From Xanthomonas campestris pv. badrii (GTDB lineage Bacteria; Pseudomonadota; Gammaproteobacteria; Xanthomonadales; Xanthomonadaceae): a DNA stretch of 64,000 nt. Each line of letters starts with the position of its first letter. Within the stretch, counting starts at the first letter, position 1. The position numbers and the translations under genes were made by a program. Below are positions 25,925 through 34,065 of this stretch, in pieces. The notes under the pieces are model-generated. The model did not search any database. It saw only the letters and a list, made by a program, of their open reading frames with translations, and was not told where the DNA came from. The DNA lies in NCBI RefSeq assembly GCF_012848175.1, contig NZ_CP051651.1, positions 2,914,001-2,978,000 on the forward strand, in the 5' to 3' direction.

Positions 25925-26341
25925 TTATGAAAAGAACGGCTTGAGAGATTCGGCGGCATCCAGCGTATTGGCCGCCAGGGTCTGGATTTCCTCGTCGATC
26001 TGGTCGAGCGTGGACGATGCCGACAGCTCGCCGAACACCACGTAGCTGTCCTTGCCGTCGACCTGGACCAACCCCAGGTTGGAGAGCGGATTGAGCGGAT
26101 TGAGCCGCAGGCAGGCATCGTTGAATGCGGCGCGGTCGTTGACCTGCTCGGCATGCGCCAACAGCGTGGACACGAAGATCTGCGAGCCGGACGCGGCGAC
26201 CTGGATCTGCATATCGCCGTGGTCGGCCAGGGTGAGGTTGATGGCCGGTTCCAGCCCGTCGATCAGTTCGACCTCGATCGGCTGGCCGCGGTAGCGCTCG
26301 GCCAGCAGGCCGTGCAATTCGACGGTGGTGTACTGCGTCAT
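25925..26341 (-). CDS. DUF2170 protein (YjfI-like)
   Basis: 138 residues from the ATG at 26341, chosen over an upstream in-frame start because AAAGGACA lies ahead of it. Blocks NLTLADHGDMQIQVAASGSQIFVS, DRAAFNDACLRLNPLNPLSNLGLV and DQIDEEIQTLAANTLDAAESLKPFF are consistent with the DUF2170/YjfI family. It is first in the yjfI-J-(channel)-K-L-M-C order, so the promoter should lie in 26342-26519; none was identified. No enzymatic motif seen; likely a cytoplasmic partner of the PspA-like protein. Confidence 0.8.
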   Translation of the reverse strand: MTQYTTVELHGLLAERYRGQPIEVELIDGLEPAINLTLADHGDMQIQVAASGSQIFVSTLLAHAEQVNDRAAFNDACLRLNPLNPLSNLGLVQVDGKDSYVVFGELSASSTLDQIDEEIQTLAANTLDAAESLKPFFS

Positions 26342-26519
26342 ACGATGTCCTGTCCTTTGGAAACGGTGGTCAAGCAATGGGCGGACATACTACAGACTGT
26401 CTGCGACCGGCAGAAAGTCCCGAAGTCAGCGGGTCAGGCAAGCGGCAGGCGGCAGTAGACCACCCGTTCAGTTGGCTCGGCAGCGACCGCCGCGCGCACC
26501 CGCCACCCGGCCTGCGCGC

Positions 26520-27119
26520 TCATGGATACAGCATCCGCTTGGTCCAGTGGCTGGCCGCATCGGCCTCGTAACGCCAGCGCTCGTGCAGGCGGAACTTGGC
26601 GCCATACCAGAACTCGAACGCCTGCGGCACCACCCGGAAGCCGCCCCAGCCGTCCGGACGCGGCACGTCACGGCCTTCGAAGGTGGCTTCCACCTTGGCG
26701 ATCGCCGCATCGAATTCGGCGCGCGAGCCCAGCGTCTGCGACTGCAACGACGCCCAGGCGCCGATCTGGCTCATGCGCGGGCGCGAGGCGAAATACGCAT
26801 CGGATTCGTCCGCGCTCACCAGTTGCACGCCGCCCTCGATGCGCACCTGGATGCCGGCTTCGCGCAGGCTGCGCCACAGGAACAGCAGCGCTGCCTGCGG
26901 ATGGGTCTGCAGGTCGCGGCCCTTTGCGCTGTCCAGATGCGTATAGAACACGAAACCGCGCGCATCGAACGCCTTGAGCAGCACGGTCCGCGCGCTCGGG
27001 CGCCCGTCCACATTGGCGGTGGCCACGGTCATGGCGCTGGCTTCCAGCTCGGCGCTGTCGTGCGCCTCGGCGTACAGCGCAGTGAAGGTGGCAAGGGCTT
27101 CTGCGTACAGGTCGGGCAT
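26520..27119 (-). CDS. pdxH: Pyridoxamine 5'-phosphate oxidase
   Basis: 199 residues. FMN-oxidase family motifs are present: [65 protein letters not shown] near residue 118, and the C-terminal [15 protein letters not shown]...WTKRMLYP. The enzyme oxidises PNP/PMP to pyridoxal 5'-phosphate with FMN and O2 in the cytoplasm. The ATG at 27119 gives the usual start; an extension upstream is less protein-like. It is divergent from aroK and appears monocistronic. Confidence 0.95.
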   Translation of the reverse strand: MPDLYAEALATFTALYAEAHDSAELEASAMTVATANVDGRPSARTVLLKAFDARGFVFYTHLDSAKGRDLQTHPQAALLFLWRSLREAGIQVRIEGGVQLVSADESDAYFASRPRMSQIGAWASLQSQTLGSRAEFDAAIAKVEATFEGRDVPRPDGWGGFRVVPQAFEFWYGAKFRLHERWRYEADAASHWTKRMLYP

Positions 27120-27323
27120 GGCGGTGCGTGGCAGCAGGATGGAGGCCCATTGTGGGCGCATCGCGTGCGCTTGTCCCCTCGCCATGCCGCCGCATGCGAT
27201 GACCGCGGCGTCCGCCTCGTTGCCACGCACATCCTGGCAAGCGCGGGCAGCGCGAAGACCGGAATGGCTTCAAAGCGCCGCAACCGGCCCCGTGCGCGGG
27301 CGTGAATGCTAGGATCGGTGCGC

Positions 27324-27866
27324 ATGAACCCCGCTCCCAATCTCGTGATGGTCGGCCCGATGGGCGCCGGAAAAAGCTGCATCGGCCGCCGCCTGGCCGA
27401 GCGCTTCGGGCTGGACTTCGTGGATGTGGACCAGGCCATCGTCGAGCAGGCCGGCAGCAGCATCCCGGCCATCTTCGAGCAGCACGGCGAAGCCCGCTTC
27501 CGGCAGCTGGAAGCGCAGACCCTGCAGACGCTGCTGCAACAGGACAACAAACTGATTTCCACCGGTGGCGGCGCGGTGCTGGATGCAGGCAACCGGGAAC
27601 GCATCCGCGCACGTGGCTTCGTGGTCTACCTGCATGTCAGCGTGCCCGCCCAGCTGACCCGGCTGGCGCGCGACCGCAATCGCCCGCTGCTGCAGCGCGC
27701 CGACCGCGAGCAGGTGCTGCATACCATGGCCGCCCAGCGCACCCCGCTGTACCAGGAGGTCGCCGACCTCACGCTGGAAACCGATCACTTCTCCCCCAAC
27801 GAGGCCACCGCGCAGCTGGTGCTGCGGCTGGCCGCGCAATGGCGCATGTCGAGTCCCCCTGCATGA
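27324..27866 (+). CDS. aroK: Shikimate kinase
   Basis: 180 residues. The P-loop G11-PMGAGK-S18 opens the domain, followed by the shikimate-binding Asp in FVDVDQAI, Arg in [11 protein letters not shown] in STGGGAVL and a LID arginine in RDRNRPLLQ. Phosphorylates shikimate at O3 in aromatic amino-acid synthesis. The ATG at 27324 is preferred to one six codons upstream because it places the P-loop at the usual position. Its stop overlaps the aroB start (ATGA, 27863-27866), so the pair is translationally coupled. Confidence 0.94.
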   Translation: MNPAPNLVMVGPMGAGKSCIGRRLAERFGLDFVDVDQAIVEQAGSSIPAIFEQHGEARFRQLEAQTLQTLLQQDNKLISTGGGAVLDAGNRERIRARGFVVYLHVSVPAQLTRLARDRNRPLLQRADREQVLHTMAAQRTPLYQEVADLTLETDHFSPNEATAQLVLRLAAQWRMSSPPA

Positions 27867-28975
27867 CACTTCCCCGTTCCCCGCGCAGCGTCGATGTCGA
27901 CGGTGCCGCCCCCTACACCATCACCATCGCCCCCGGCCTGCTGGCCGACGGTGCACGCCTGGCCAGCCACGTGCGCGGCCGCCATGTGCTGTTGCTCAGC
28001 GACTCGCAGGTGGCCCCGCACTACGCAGCCGGCGTGCGCAACGCGCTGCTGCAGGCGCGCCCGGAGTTGCTGCTGGGCGAGCTGGTGATCGCCGCCGGCG
28101 AAGCCTCCAAGACCCTGGACAACTTCGGCGCCGCCATTGGCGCGCTGGCCGAGCTGGGCGCTACCCGCGACGCCTGCGTGTTCGCGCTCGGTGGCGGCGT
28201 GGTCGGCGACCTGGCCGGTTTCGCCGCCGCCTGCTGGATGCGCGGGGTGGACTGCGTGCAGTTGCCCACCAGCCTGCTGGCGATGGTGGATTCCTCGGTC
28301 GGCGGCAAGACCGCGGTGGACATCCCGCAGGGCAAGAACCTGGTCGGCGCGTTCCACCCGCCGCGCGCGGTGATCGCCGACACCGACACCTTGCGCACCC
28401 TGCCCGCGCGCGAGCTGCGCGCCGGCCTGGCCGAGGTGATCAAGTACGGCGCCATCGGCGACCCGCTGTTCTTCCAGTGGCTGCATGCCGAGCGCCACGC
28501 CTTGCTGGACGGCGAGGCGGACGCGCTGGCACAGGCGATCGCCCGCAGTTGCGAGCACAAGGCCGAGATCGTGGCGCGCGACCCGCTGGAAAAAGGCGAG
28601 CGTGCCCTGCTCAACCTGGGCCATACCTTCGGCCACGCCATCGAGACCGAGCAGGGTTACGGCGCGCCCGGCAACGACAACCTCAACCATGGCGAAGCGG
28701 TGGCGGTGGGCATGGTGCTGGCCGCCCGGCTGTCGGCGGCGCTGGGCATGAGCTCCGCGCAGGACACCGAGGCGCTGCGCGCCCTGCTGCGCGACTTCGA
28801 CCTGCCCACCGAGATCCCGCCCGGGCTGTCGCCCGATGCGCTGCTCGGCCGCATGCGCCTGGACAAGAAGAATGTGGCAGGACGCCTGCGGCTGGTGCTG
28901 TGGCGCGGTATCGGCAAGGCCGAGGTGGTGCCGGATGTGGACGAGGCCGCGGTGCTGGAGATCCTGGCCGGCTGA
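27863..28975 (+). CDS. aroB: 3-Dehydroquinate synthase
   Basis: 370 residues. NAD- and zinc-binding blocks are clear: [68 protein letters not shown] (zinc Glu), [12 protein letters not shown] and [10 protein letters not shown] (zinc His). Converts DAHP to 3-dehydroquinate, the second shikimate-pathway step. It overlaps aroK by 4 bp. The aroK-aroB pair is the usual proteobacterial arrangement; the downstream damX/trpS-type genes seen in enterics are replaced here by the WGR and hemE genes. Confidence 0.95.
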   Translation: MTLPRSPRSVDVDGAAPYTITIAPGLLADGARLASHVRGRHVLLLSDSQVAPHYAAGVRNALLQARPELLLGELVIAAGEASKTLDNFGAAIGALAELGATRDACVFALGGGVVGDLAGFAAACWMRGVDCVQLPTSLLAMVDSSVGGKTAVDIPQGKNLVGAFHPPRAVIADTDTLRTLPARELRAGLAEVIKYGAIGDPLFFQWLHAERHALLDGEADALAQAIARSCEHKAEIVARDPLEKGERALLNLGHTFGHAIETEQGYGAPGNDNLNHGEAVAVGMVLAARLSAALGMSSAQDTEALRALLRDFDLPTEIPPGLSPDALLGRMRLDKKNVAGRLRLVLWRGIGKAEVVPDVDEAAVLEILAG

Positions 28976-29109
28976 GCCCTCGCCGGCTGGCGGTGGCGCC
29001 GCCAGGCGCCAACACAGCAAGCGCCTGCCCACACTGTCTTCGCACCTGGCGCAGCCGCACCGCATCCGGCCAGCGCCGCCTTCAGCAGTGCCCGGCTACA
29101 ATCGGTGGC

Positions 29110-29361
29110 ATGCGCATCCTCCTGCAACACGATTCCGGCGGCAACCAGCCGCTTCGCTACGTCCAGCTGACCCTGCAACCGGATCTGTTCGGTGGCTGGG
29201 AACTGCTGCGCGAAAGCGGCCAGATCGGCGGGCGTACGCAATTGCGGCGCGACCAGTACCTGCTGCAGGACGAGGCCGACCGGGCCTTCGAAAAGGCCCG
29301 CGACACCCAGCTCAAACGCGGCTTCCAACTCATCACCGGCGGCGCCGACGCGTCGCTTTGA
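29110..29361 (+). CDS. WGR-domain protein
   Basis: 83 residues that consist almost only of a WGR-like fold. After MRILLQHD there is a [27 protein letters not shown] core, in which [14 protein letters not shown] is the WGR motif region, then [22 protein letters not shown] domains bind nucleic acids in some multidomain proteins; a stand-alone version has unknown function. It lies 14 bp upstream of hemE and is probably co-transcribed with it. Confidence 0.7.
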   Translation: MRILLQHDSGGNQPLRYVQLTLQPDLFGGWELLRESGQIGGRTQLRRDQYLLQDEADRAFEKARDTQLKRGFQLITGGADASL

Positions 29362-29375
29362 GGACATCTGATCCC

Positions 29376-30440
29376 ATGCTCAAGAACGATCGCCTGCTGC
29401 GCGCCCTCAACCGCCAGCCCGTGGACCGCACCCCCGTGTGGCTGATGCGCCAGGCCGGCCGCTACTTGCCGGAGTACCGTGCCACCCGCGCGCGCGCCGG
29501 CAGCTTCCTGGGCATGGCCAAGAACCCGGAGATCGCCTGTGAGATCACCCTGCAGCCGCTGCAGCGCTTTGCGCTGGATGCGGCGATCCTGTTCTCCGAC
29601 ATCCTGACCATCCCCGATGCGATGGGCCTGGAGCTGTACTTCGTCGAAGGCGAAGGCCCCAAGTTCCGTCACCCGCTGCGCGATGCGGCCGCCATCGCCC
29701 GCCTGGGCGTGCCGGACATGGAAACCGAGTTGCGCTACGTGATGGACGCAGTGCGCCTGATCCGCCGCGAACTGGACGGCGCAGTGCCGCTGATCGGCTT
29801 CTCCGGCAGCCCGTGGACGCTGGCCTGCTACATGATCGAAGGCGGCGGCAGCAAGGAATATGCGCGTATCAAGGCGATGGCCTTCAACGCGCCGGATGTA
29901 CTGCATCGGCTGCTCGGCACCGTCACCGATGCGGTCATCGCCTACCTGTCCGCGCAGCGCGCCGCCGGCGCGCAGGCATTGCAGGTGTTCGACACCTGGG
30001 GCGGCGTGCTGTCGCCGGCGATGTACCGCGAATTCTCGCTGCCCTACCTGACCCGCATCGCGCGCGAACTCGAACGCGGCAACGGCGCCGAGCGCACGCC
30101 GCTGGTGCTGTTCGGCAAGGGCAATGGCGCCTATGTGGGCGAGCTGGCCGCCAGCGGCGCCGAAGCGGTGGGCGTGGACTGGACGATCTCGCTGGCCGAC
30201 GCTGCGCAGCGCGTCGGCGGCCGCGTCGCCCTGCAGGGCAACCTGGACCCGGCCACCCTGTACGGCTCGCCCGAAGCGATCCGCGCCGAGGTCGGCAAGA
30301 CCCTGGACAGCTACGCCCAGGGCAACGGCGGCTCGCGCGAAGGCCACGTCTTCAACCTCGGCCACGGCATGTCGCCAGACATGAACCCGGAGCACGTGGG
30401 CGTGCTGGTCGAGGCGGTGCAGAGTTTGAGCAAGCGCTGA
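29376..30440 (+). CDS. hemE: Uroporphyrinogen decarboxylase
   Basis: 354 residues. Signature one, [19 protein letters not shown] (about 19-37), and signature two, [22 protein letters not shown], are both intact, as are [17 protein letters not shown] (catalytic Asp) and the C-terminal [16 protein letters not shown]. Decarboxylates the four acetates of uroporphyrinogen III to coproporphyrinogen III in haem synthesis. Length is normal. A hairpin at 30450-30480 follows the stop codon. Confidence 0.96.
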   Translation: MLKNDRLLRALNRQPVDRTPVWLMRQAGRYLPEYRATRARAGSFLGMAKNPEIACEITLQPLQRFALDAAILFSDILTIPDAMGLELYFVEGEGPKFRHPLRDAAAIARLGVPDMETELRYVMDAVRLIRRELDGAVPLIGFSGSPWTLACYMIEGGGSKEYARIKAMAFNAPDVLHRLLGTVTDAVIAYLSAQRAAGAQALQVFDTWGGVLSPAMYREFSLPYLTRIARELERGNGAERTPLVLFGKGNGAYVGELAASGAEAVGVDWTISLADAAQRVGGRVALQGNLDPATLYGSPEAIRAEVGKTLDSYAQGNGGSREGHVFNLGHGMSPDMNPEHVGVLVEAVQSLSKR

Positions 30441-30449
30441 TTTTCCGTA

Positions 30450-30480
30450 CAACCGACAGCACTGCGTGTGCTGTCGGTTG
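30450..30480 (+). terminator. Perfect 13-bp hairpin after hemE
   Basis: CAACCGACAGCAC (30450-30462) and GTGCTGTCGGTTG (30468-30480) pair perfectly around a TGCGT loop, 10 bp past the hemE stop. TTTT precedes rather than follows the stem, so it is a structural 3' end rather than a textbook intrinsic terminator. Confidence 0.6.
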
Positions 30481-31045
30481 CTGAAGAATGCGACAAGCGG
30501 CAGTTCCGCAACGCCAGCGCGCAATGCGCTGAGAGCGTCTCGCAAGCACAGCCGTGACGGTTGCAGATTCTCTGCGCATTCGCTGCAAGAGCACGCAGTG
30601 AGAGCGTGCCGACGGCATCGAGAGTGCAGTGCTCGTACCTCAGCAGGCTCGCTTCGATCCCGCACCAGCGCTGCGCGCCGCAGCGGCCGGGCAAGCCATC
30701 GTCAAGCGAGCGCAAGCCGTCGGTGCAGCCGCAACCTGCACGCTCTCACGCATTCCGCAGGGTGTTTTCGCAAACCCGGTTGCGATTCATCGACAAATTC
30801 CCCGCACCGCGTTCCAGATCGTGGCACCGGCTCGTATGCCGCTCTCAAGCCGCATCGGCTTCACGTCGATAAACCCGGCATTGCCGTCGTTTGCGCCAAT
30901 TCTTCGGAGGTGCAGCGATCTACTGTTGCTCCACGGTGATGCGGTGCGACTGCAACACATCTCCAGCCAGGCGGGCCGCCTGCACAACCTCGACACCGTC
31001 ACGTTTGTTCCAGCGTTTCGACATCCGCAAACCAGGGAGAAAAGC
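30481..31045. other. Leader region of the Reb locus
   Basis: About 565 bp with no supported gene. A frame open through this stretch into the first rebB gene does not look like protein, and the clean ribosome-binding site (AGGGAGAAAAGC) marks the true start at 31046. The promoter of the R-body locus should be here; no sigma-54-type GG/GC element was found. Confidence 0.45.
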
Positions 31046-31339
31046 ATGGCCTTTCCAACTGCCGTCAACGACCAGATCACCGACTCCGTCACGCAAGCCA
31101 ATACCAAGGTGCTGGGCGATGCCCCGGCCATCGCCATGGGCAATCTTTACCAGGCGACCGCACAAGCGCTGGCCAATGCGGCCCACAACGCGACCAACGC
31201 GCAGCAGCAGAGTTACGTCACTGCGCAATCGGCCACCACCATGGGCGTGGCCACGCTCTACTCCATCGATACCGCCACCACCGGGGTTGCGACCAAACAG
31301 ATCTTGAGTACCGGCGTGCCTGGTCTGGTCTCGCGTTAA
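31046..31339 (+). CDS. RebB-family R-body protein 1
   Basis: 97 residues that show the RebB pattern: MAFPTAVNDQITDSVTQANT, a LGDAPAIAMGNLYQATAQAL core, HNATNAQQQSYVTAQSATTMGVATLYSIDT. RebB proteins polymerise into the coiled ribbon (R-body) that can extend abruptly on a pH change in Caedibacter. This copy has an extra C-terminal GVPGLVSR. It opens a run of four closely similar genes spaced 21-52 bp apart, each with its own ribosome-binding site. High similarity among copies 1, 2 and 4 suggests recent tandem duplication. Confidence 0.9.
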   Translation: MAFPTAVNDQITDSVTQANTKVLGDAPAIAMGNLYQATAQALANAAHNATNAQQQSYVTAQSATTMGVATLYSIDTATTGVATKQILSTGVPGLVSR

Positions 31340-31360
31340 CTCAAAAATTAGGAGAAGAAA

Positions 31361-31630
31361 ATGGCATTTCCGACCGCAGTCAATAACCAGATCACCGACT
31401 CCGTTACCCAGGTCAATACCAAGGTCCTTGGCGACGCGCCGGCGATCGCAATGGGCAATCTGTATCAGGCAACCGCGCAAGCGTTGGCCAATGCTGCCCA
31501 CAACGCAACCAACGCGCAGCAGCAGAGCTATGTCACTGCGCAGTCGGCCACCACCATGGGCGTGGCCACCCTGTACTCCATCGATACCGCTTCCACCGGC
31601 GTCGTCACCAAGCAGATCCTGAGCGTTTAA
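31361..31630 (+). CDS. RebB-family R-body protein 2
   Basis: 89 residues, nearly identical to the first copy apart from NNQ for NDQ near the start, Val for Ala before NTKV and a shorter end (TKQILSV). TTAGGAGAAGAAA is a strong Shine-Dalgarno. The conserved AIAMGNLYQATAQALANAAHNATNAQQQ block is retained. Presumed structural subunit of an R-body ribbon; R-bodies need several RebB-type subunits, which fits the series here. Confidence 0.9.
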   Translation: MAFPTAVNNQITDSVTQVNTKVLGDAPAIAMGNLYQATAQALANAAHNATNAQQQSYVTAQSATTMGVATLYSIDTASTGVVTKQILSV

Positions 31631-31660
31631 CGGCCAGGCTAACGCCAAGGACATCCACCA

Positions 31661-31927
31661 ATGGCATTTCCCACCGCCGTCAACGACCAGATCACCGACT
31701 CGGTGACCCAGGCCAACCTGCAGGTACTGGGCAGTTCCCCGGCTGCAGCCATGGGCAATCTCTACCAGGCCACCGCACAAGCGCTGGCAAACGCGGCCCA
31801 CAACGCCACGCTCGCGCAACAACAGATGTATGTCACCGCACAGGCAGCAACCACCATGGGCGTTTCGATGCTGTATTCGCTCGATACCGGCACCACCGGT
31901 GCCGCCACCAAGAAGATCCTCGGCTAA
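31661..31927 (+). CDS. RebB-family R-body protein 3
   Basis: 88 residues with the RebB core but more divergent than its neighbours: LQVLGSSPAAAMGNLYQ replaces KVLGDAPAIAMGNLYQ, and the tail is SLDTGTTGAATKKILG. The initiation region is AAGGACATCCACCA before the ATG. A divergent partner among near-identical copies may act as the second subunit type required for ribbon assembly. Confidence 0.88.
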   Translation: MAFPTAVNDQITDSVTQANLQVLGSSPAAAMGNLYQATAQALANAAHNATLAQQQMYVTAQAATTMGVSMLYSLDTGTTGAATKKILG

Positions 31928-31979
31928 CCGCTAACGCCGCAGCGTCTTCGTTCTTCCACCACCTCAAGGAGCTATCACC

Positions 31980-32258
31980 ATGGCCTTTCCGACCGCCGTC
32001 AACAGCCAGATCACCGATTCCGTTTCCCAGGTCAACACCAAGGTCCTCGGCGATGCGCCGGCGATTGCAATGGGCAACCTGTTCGTCGCCACCAGCCAGG
32101 CGCTGTCCAACGCCGCGCACAACGCCACCAACAACCAGCAGCAGTCCTACGTGACGATGCAGGCATCGACCACCCAGGGCGTCTCCACCCTGTACTCGAT
32201 CGATACCGCGTCCGATGGTGTGGCCACCCGGGAAATCCTGAGCGCCGGGCTGACCTGA
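31980..32258 (+). CDS. RebB-family R-body protein 4
   Basis: 92 residues: MAFPTAVNSQITDSVSQVNT, then AIAMGNLFVATSQALSNAAHNATNNQQQSYVTMQASTTQGVSTLYSIDT, ending REILSAGLT. CTCAAGGAGCTATCACC precedes the ATG. A strong hairpin (32264-32300) begins six bases after its stop, separating it from the following genes and potentially giving the first four genes higher expression than the rest. Confidence 0.88.
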   Translation: MAFPTAVNSQITDSVSQVNTKVLGDAPAIAMGNLFVATSQALSNAAHNATNNQQQSYVTMQASTTQGVSTLYSIDTASDGVATREILSAGLT

Positions 32259-32263
32259 TCGGC

Positions 32264-32300
32264 ACCGGGCGCCGCTGCTGCCGCACCAGCGGCGCCCGGT
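32264..32300 (+). terminator. Strong 14-bp hairpin inside the Reb locus
   Basis: ACCGGGCGCCGCTG (32264-32277) pairs perfectly with CAGCGGCGCCCGGT (32287-32300) around a 9-base loop. No T run follows, and genes continue on the same strand, so it may be an mRNA 3'-stabiliser or partial terminator that sets subunit ratios. Confidence 0.6.
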
Positions 32301-32363
32301 TGACTAAGCGACGCGATGCCAACCCCATGCGGTTTCGTTGATCGAATCGAGAAAGGACGCCTC

Positions 32364-32699
32364 ATGCTGCAACTACGTCATGTCCCCACATCCAACACCC
32401 TGGACGTCGTCGTGCGACTGATTCGGGGCCGCACCATCGTGGCGACGTTTGCGCCACACCAGAAGGCGGTGATGAACGTCGAGTTCGACGGCATCCTGCC
32501 GGTGATTCCCGGCGCGCAGCCATTGGTGTATCGCCAGAAGCTGGGCAACGCGATCGTCGTGGCGCACGGCAATTTTGCATTTCTGGAACGCGTACCCGAT
32601 GGCGTGGCCCTGCAGTACGCGGGCAGACACGAGCCACAAAACACCGTGCTGTTCTTGGCGTCGGCTGGCATTGAACAGCGCAGGCCGTCGCTGGCCTAG
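32364..32699 (+). CDS. Unknown protein of the Reb locus (111 aa)
   Basis: 111 residues from the ATG at 32364 (GAGAAAGGA upstream). Beta-rich pattern: MLQLRHVPTSNTLDVVVRLIRGRTIVATF, NVEFDGILPVIPGAQPLVYRQ, NAIVVAHGNFAFLERV, NTVLFLASAGIEQRRP. It has no signal peptide, no long helix and no resemblance to RebB. No family was recognised. Position between RebB genes makes it a likely R-body accessory protein. Confidence 0.6.
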   Translation: MLQLRHVPTSNTLDVVVRLIRGRTIVATFAPHQKAVMNVEFDGILPVIPGAQPLVYRQKLGNAIVVAHGNFAFLERVPDGVALQYAGRHEPQNTVLFLASAGIEQRRPSLA

Positions 32700-32721
32700 A
32701 ACGCTGGGCTAGTGCCCCGTC

Positions 32722-32967
32722 ATGCAGCCAAGCGCGCGTGCCGCAAGCGTCGCCAGCCTGGTCGGCCCTGCCGCAACCGGTGCGGCGTTGGCCATCGGGC
32801 ACGCGCCGGCCTTCGCGATGGGGGCAACGTATCTGGCGTTGTCCGATTCCATCGCGCTGGCAATGGAAAACGCCGTCGCCAATCAGCAACGCGGACAGGT
32901 GCTCGCCGATGCCGCACTCACCCAGATCCTTGCCTTGATCATCCAGAAGGGAGCGACTTCATCATGA
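32722..32967 (+). CDS. Divergent RebB-like protein 5
   Basis: 81 residues. VASLVGPAATGAALAIGHAPAFAMGATYLALSDSIALAMENAVANQQRGQ reproduces the RebB spacing (AxAMGxxYxAxxxxxxxAxxNAVxxQQ) with different residues. The start is an ATG with a weak ribosome-binding site; its stop overlaps the next start by 4 bp (ATGA, 32964-32967), implying coupled synthesis at matched amounts. Confidence 0.7.
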   Translation: MQPSARAASVASLVGPAATGAALAIGHAPAFAMGATYLALSDSIALAMENAVANQQRGQVLADAALTQILALIIQKGATSS

Positions 32968-33626
32968 TCGACGACAGTACCGTGAACAGCCAGATCGTCG
33001 ACGCGGTGAGCAGCATCGTGACGCTGACCACCGGTCAGGCCCCCGCGCAGGCGCTCGGCATGCTCGATGCCGTGATGCTGGAAACGCTGGGCATGGCGAT
33101 GCACAACGCCGTCAACCGGCAACAAGGCGCCGGCATGATCAATGCCGCCGCGATCACTGCCGCCTGCGCCAAGATGATCTCGGCCCCGTTCCCGGTTCCG
33201 CCACCGCCACCGCCCGCGCCTCCAGGCCCTCCACCGACAGTCGCGCCATTGCCCGGCCCGCCCCCCGTACCGCCCCCGCCGGCCGCGCTCATCGCAGCCG
33301 CAGCCGCGGAAGCCAAGACGGCCGTCGACGTGTTGAAGACCCAGGCGCAAGGCGCCTCGGCCGATGCCGCCACCGCGACCGCCGACCTCATGGAAGTGCA
33401 TGCACTGAGCGTACCGCCGCCGCTGCCTGCCACTGCCCCCGCCCCCGGCGCTGCCCCCAATGATCCTGCCACTGCTGATGCTCCTGCTGCTGCACCCCCA
33501 GTTCCGCCCGCAGCCGCAGCTGCTGGCGCACCCACTCCTGCACCTGCACCTGCTGCTCCTGCTGCACCTGCATCTGCATCTGCACCTGCACCTGCACCTG
33601 CACCTGCAACGCCGCCTCCGCCATAA
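32964..33626 (+). CDS. RebB-like protein 6 with long Ala/Pro tail
   Basis: 220 residues. The first ~75 are RebB-like (STVNSQIVDAVSSIVTLTTGQAPAQALGMLDAVMLETLGMAMHNAVNRQQGAG). A polyproline stretch follows (PVPPPPPPAPPGPPPTVAPLPGPPP), then a short helix (AAAAAEAKTAVDVLKTQAQGASADA) and finally an Ala/Pro tail. DNA for the tail (about 33530-33610) is built of CACCTG/CTGCTG hexamers, so length can change in frame by slippage. A disordered Pro-rich tail on an R-body subunit may act as a linker or anchoring brush. The RebB part is well supported; the tail's role is inference. Confidence 0.75.
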   Translation: MIDDSTVNSQIVDAVSSIVTLTTGQAPAQALGMLDAVMLETLGMAMHNAVNRQQGAGMINAAAITAACAKMISAPFPVPPPPPPAPPGPPPTVAPLPGPPPVPPPPAALIAAAAAEAKTAVDVLKTQAQGASADAATATADLMEVHALSVPPPLPATAPAPGAAPNDPATADAPAAAPPVPPAAAAAGAPTPAPAPAAPAAPASASAPAPAPAPATPPPP

Positions 33627-33698
33627 GCCGCCTGCATAGAAGCGCGTTTCACCACCAGGCCTCATTGCCAGGCCGCCGATCAATCCACGGGAGCCGAG

Positions 33699-34046
33699 AT
33701 GGAACCGAGCAAGGTCAACGCCCAGGTCATCGATGTGATCAACCAGACCCAGATGGCCACCATGAGCCCGCAGGTCGTGCTGACCAGCGGCGCCGGAAAG
33801 GCGTATCAATCGGTGGCGCAGTCCACCGCCATCGCGGTGCAGGACGCCACCGATGCGCTGCGCAATGTCTCCACGATCGCCACCACCGCCGTCGGCGTGG
33901 CGATGGCGCAGTACCTGGCCACCGGCGACGCGAAGTACGTCACCGCGCTCACCCAGGCGCAGTCGCTGATGCAGGGCGCCACCGACGACTTCGCCAGGAT
34001 CGGTTCGGCGGCCGGCCTGGTGCTGAAGAACTTCCCCGCCGGTTGA
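33699..34046 (+). CDS. RebB-like protein 7
   Basis: 115 residues beginning MEPSKVNAQVIDVINQTQMATMSPQVVLTSGAGKAYQSVAQSTAIAVQDATDALRN. The segment up to DALRNVSTIATTAVGVAMAQYLAT follows the RebB layout. About 35 extra C-terminal residues (TQAQSLMQGATDDFARIGSAAGLVLKNF) form an amphipathic helix not seen in the others. CGGGAGCCGAG precedes the ATG. Likely a capping or specialised subunit. Confidence 0.75.
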   Translation: MEPSKVNAQVIDVINQTQMATMSPQVVLTSGAGKAYQSVAQSTAIAVQDATDALRNVSTIATTAVGVAMAQYLATGDAKYVTALTQAQSLMQGATDDFARIGSAAGLVLKNFPAG

Positions 34047-34065
34047 CCTCACAAGGAGTCATGCA

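Noticed and set aside
29376..30440. Mobile-element boundary near hemE/Reb junction
   Set aside because: No direct repeats, tRNA or integrase were found; only composition near 36.8-37.7 kb suggests transfer.
30820..30850. Sigma-54 promoter (TGGCAC element) ahead of the first rebB gene
   Set aside because: The downstream TTGC half is absent at the required spacing, and the locus regulator lacks the GAFTGA loop.
30629..31045. N-terminal extension of the first RebB protein
   Set aside because: The frame is open, but the extension is not protein-like, and a strong ribosome-binding site precedes the ATG at 31046 where similarity to the other copies starts.
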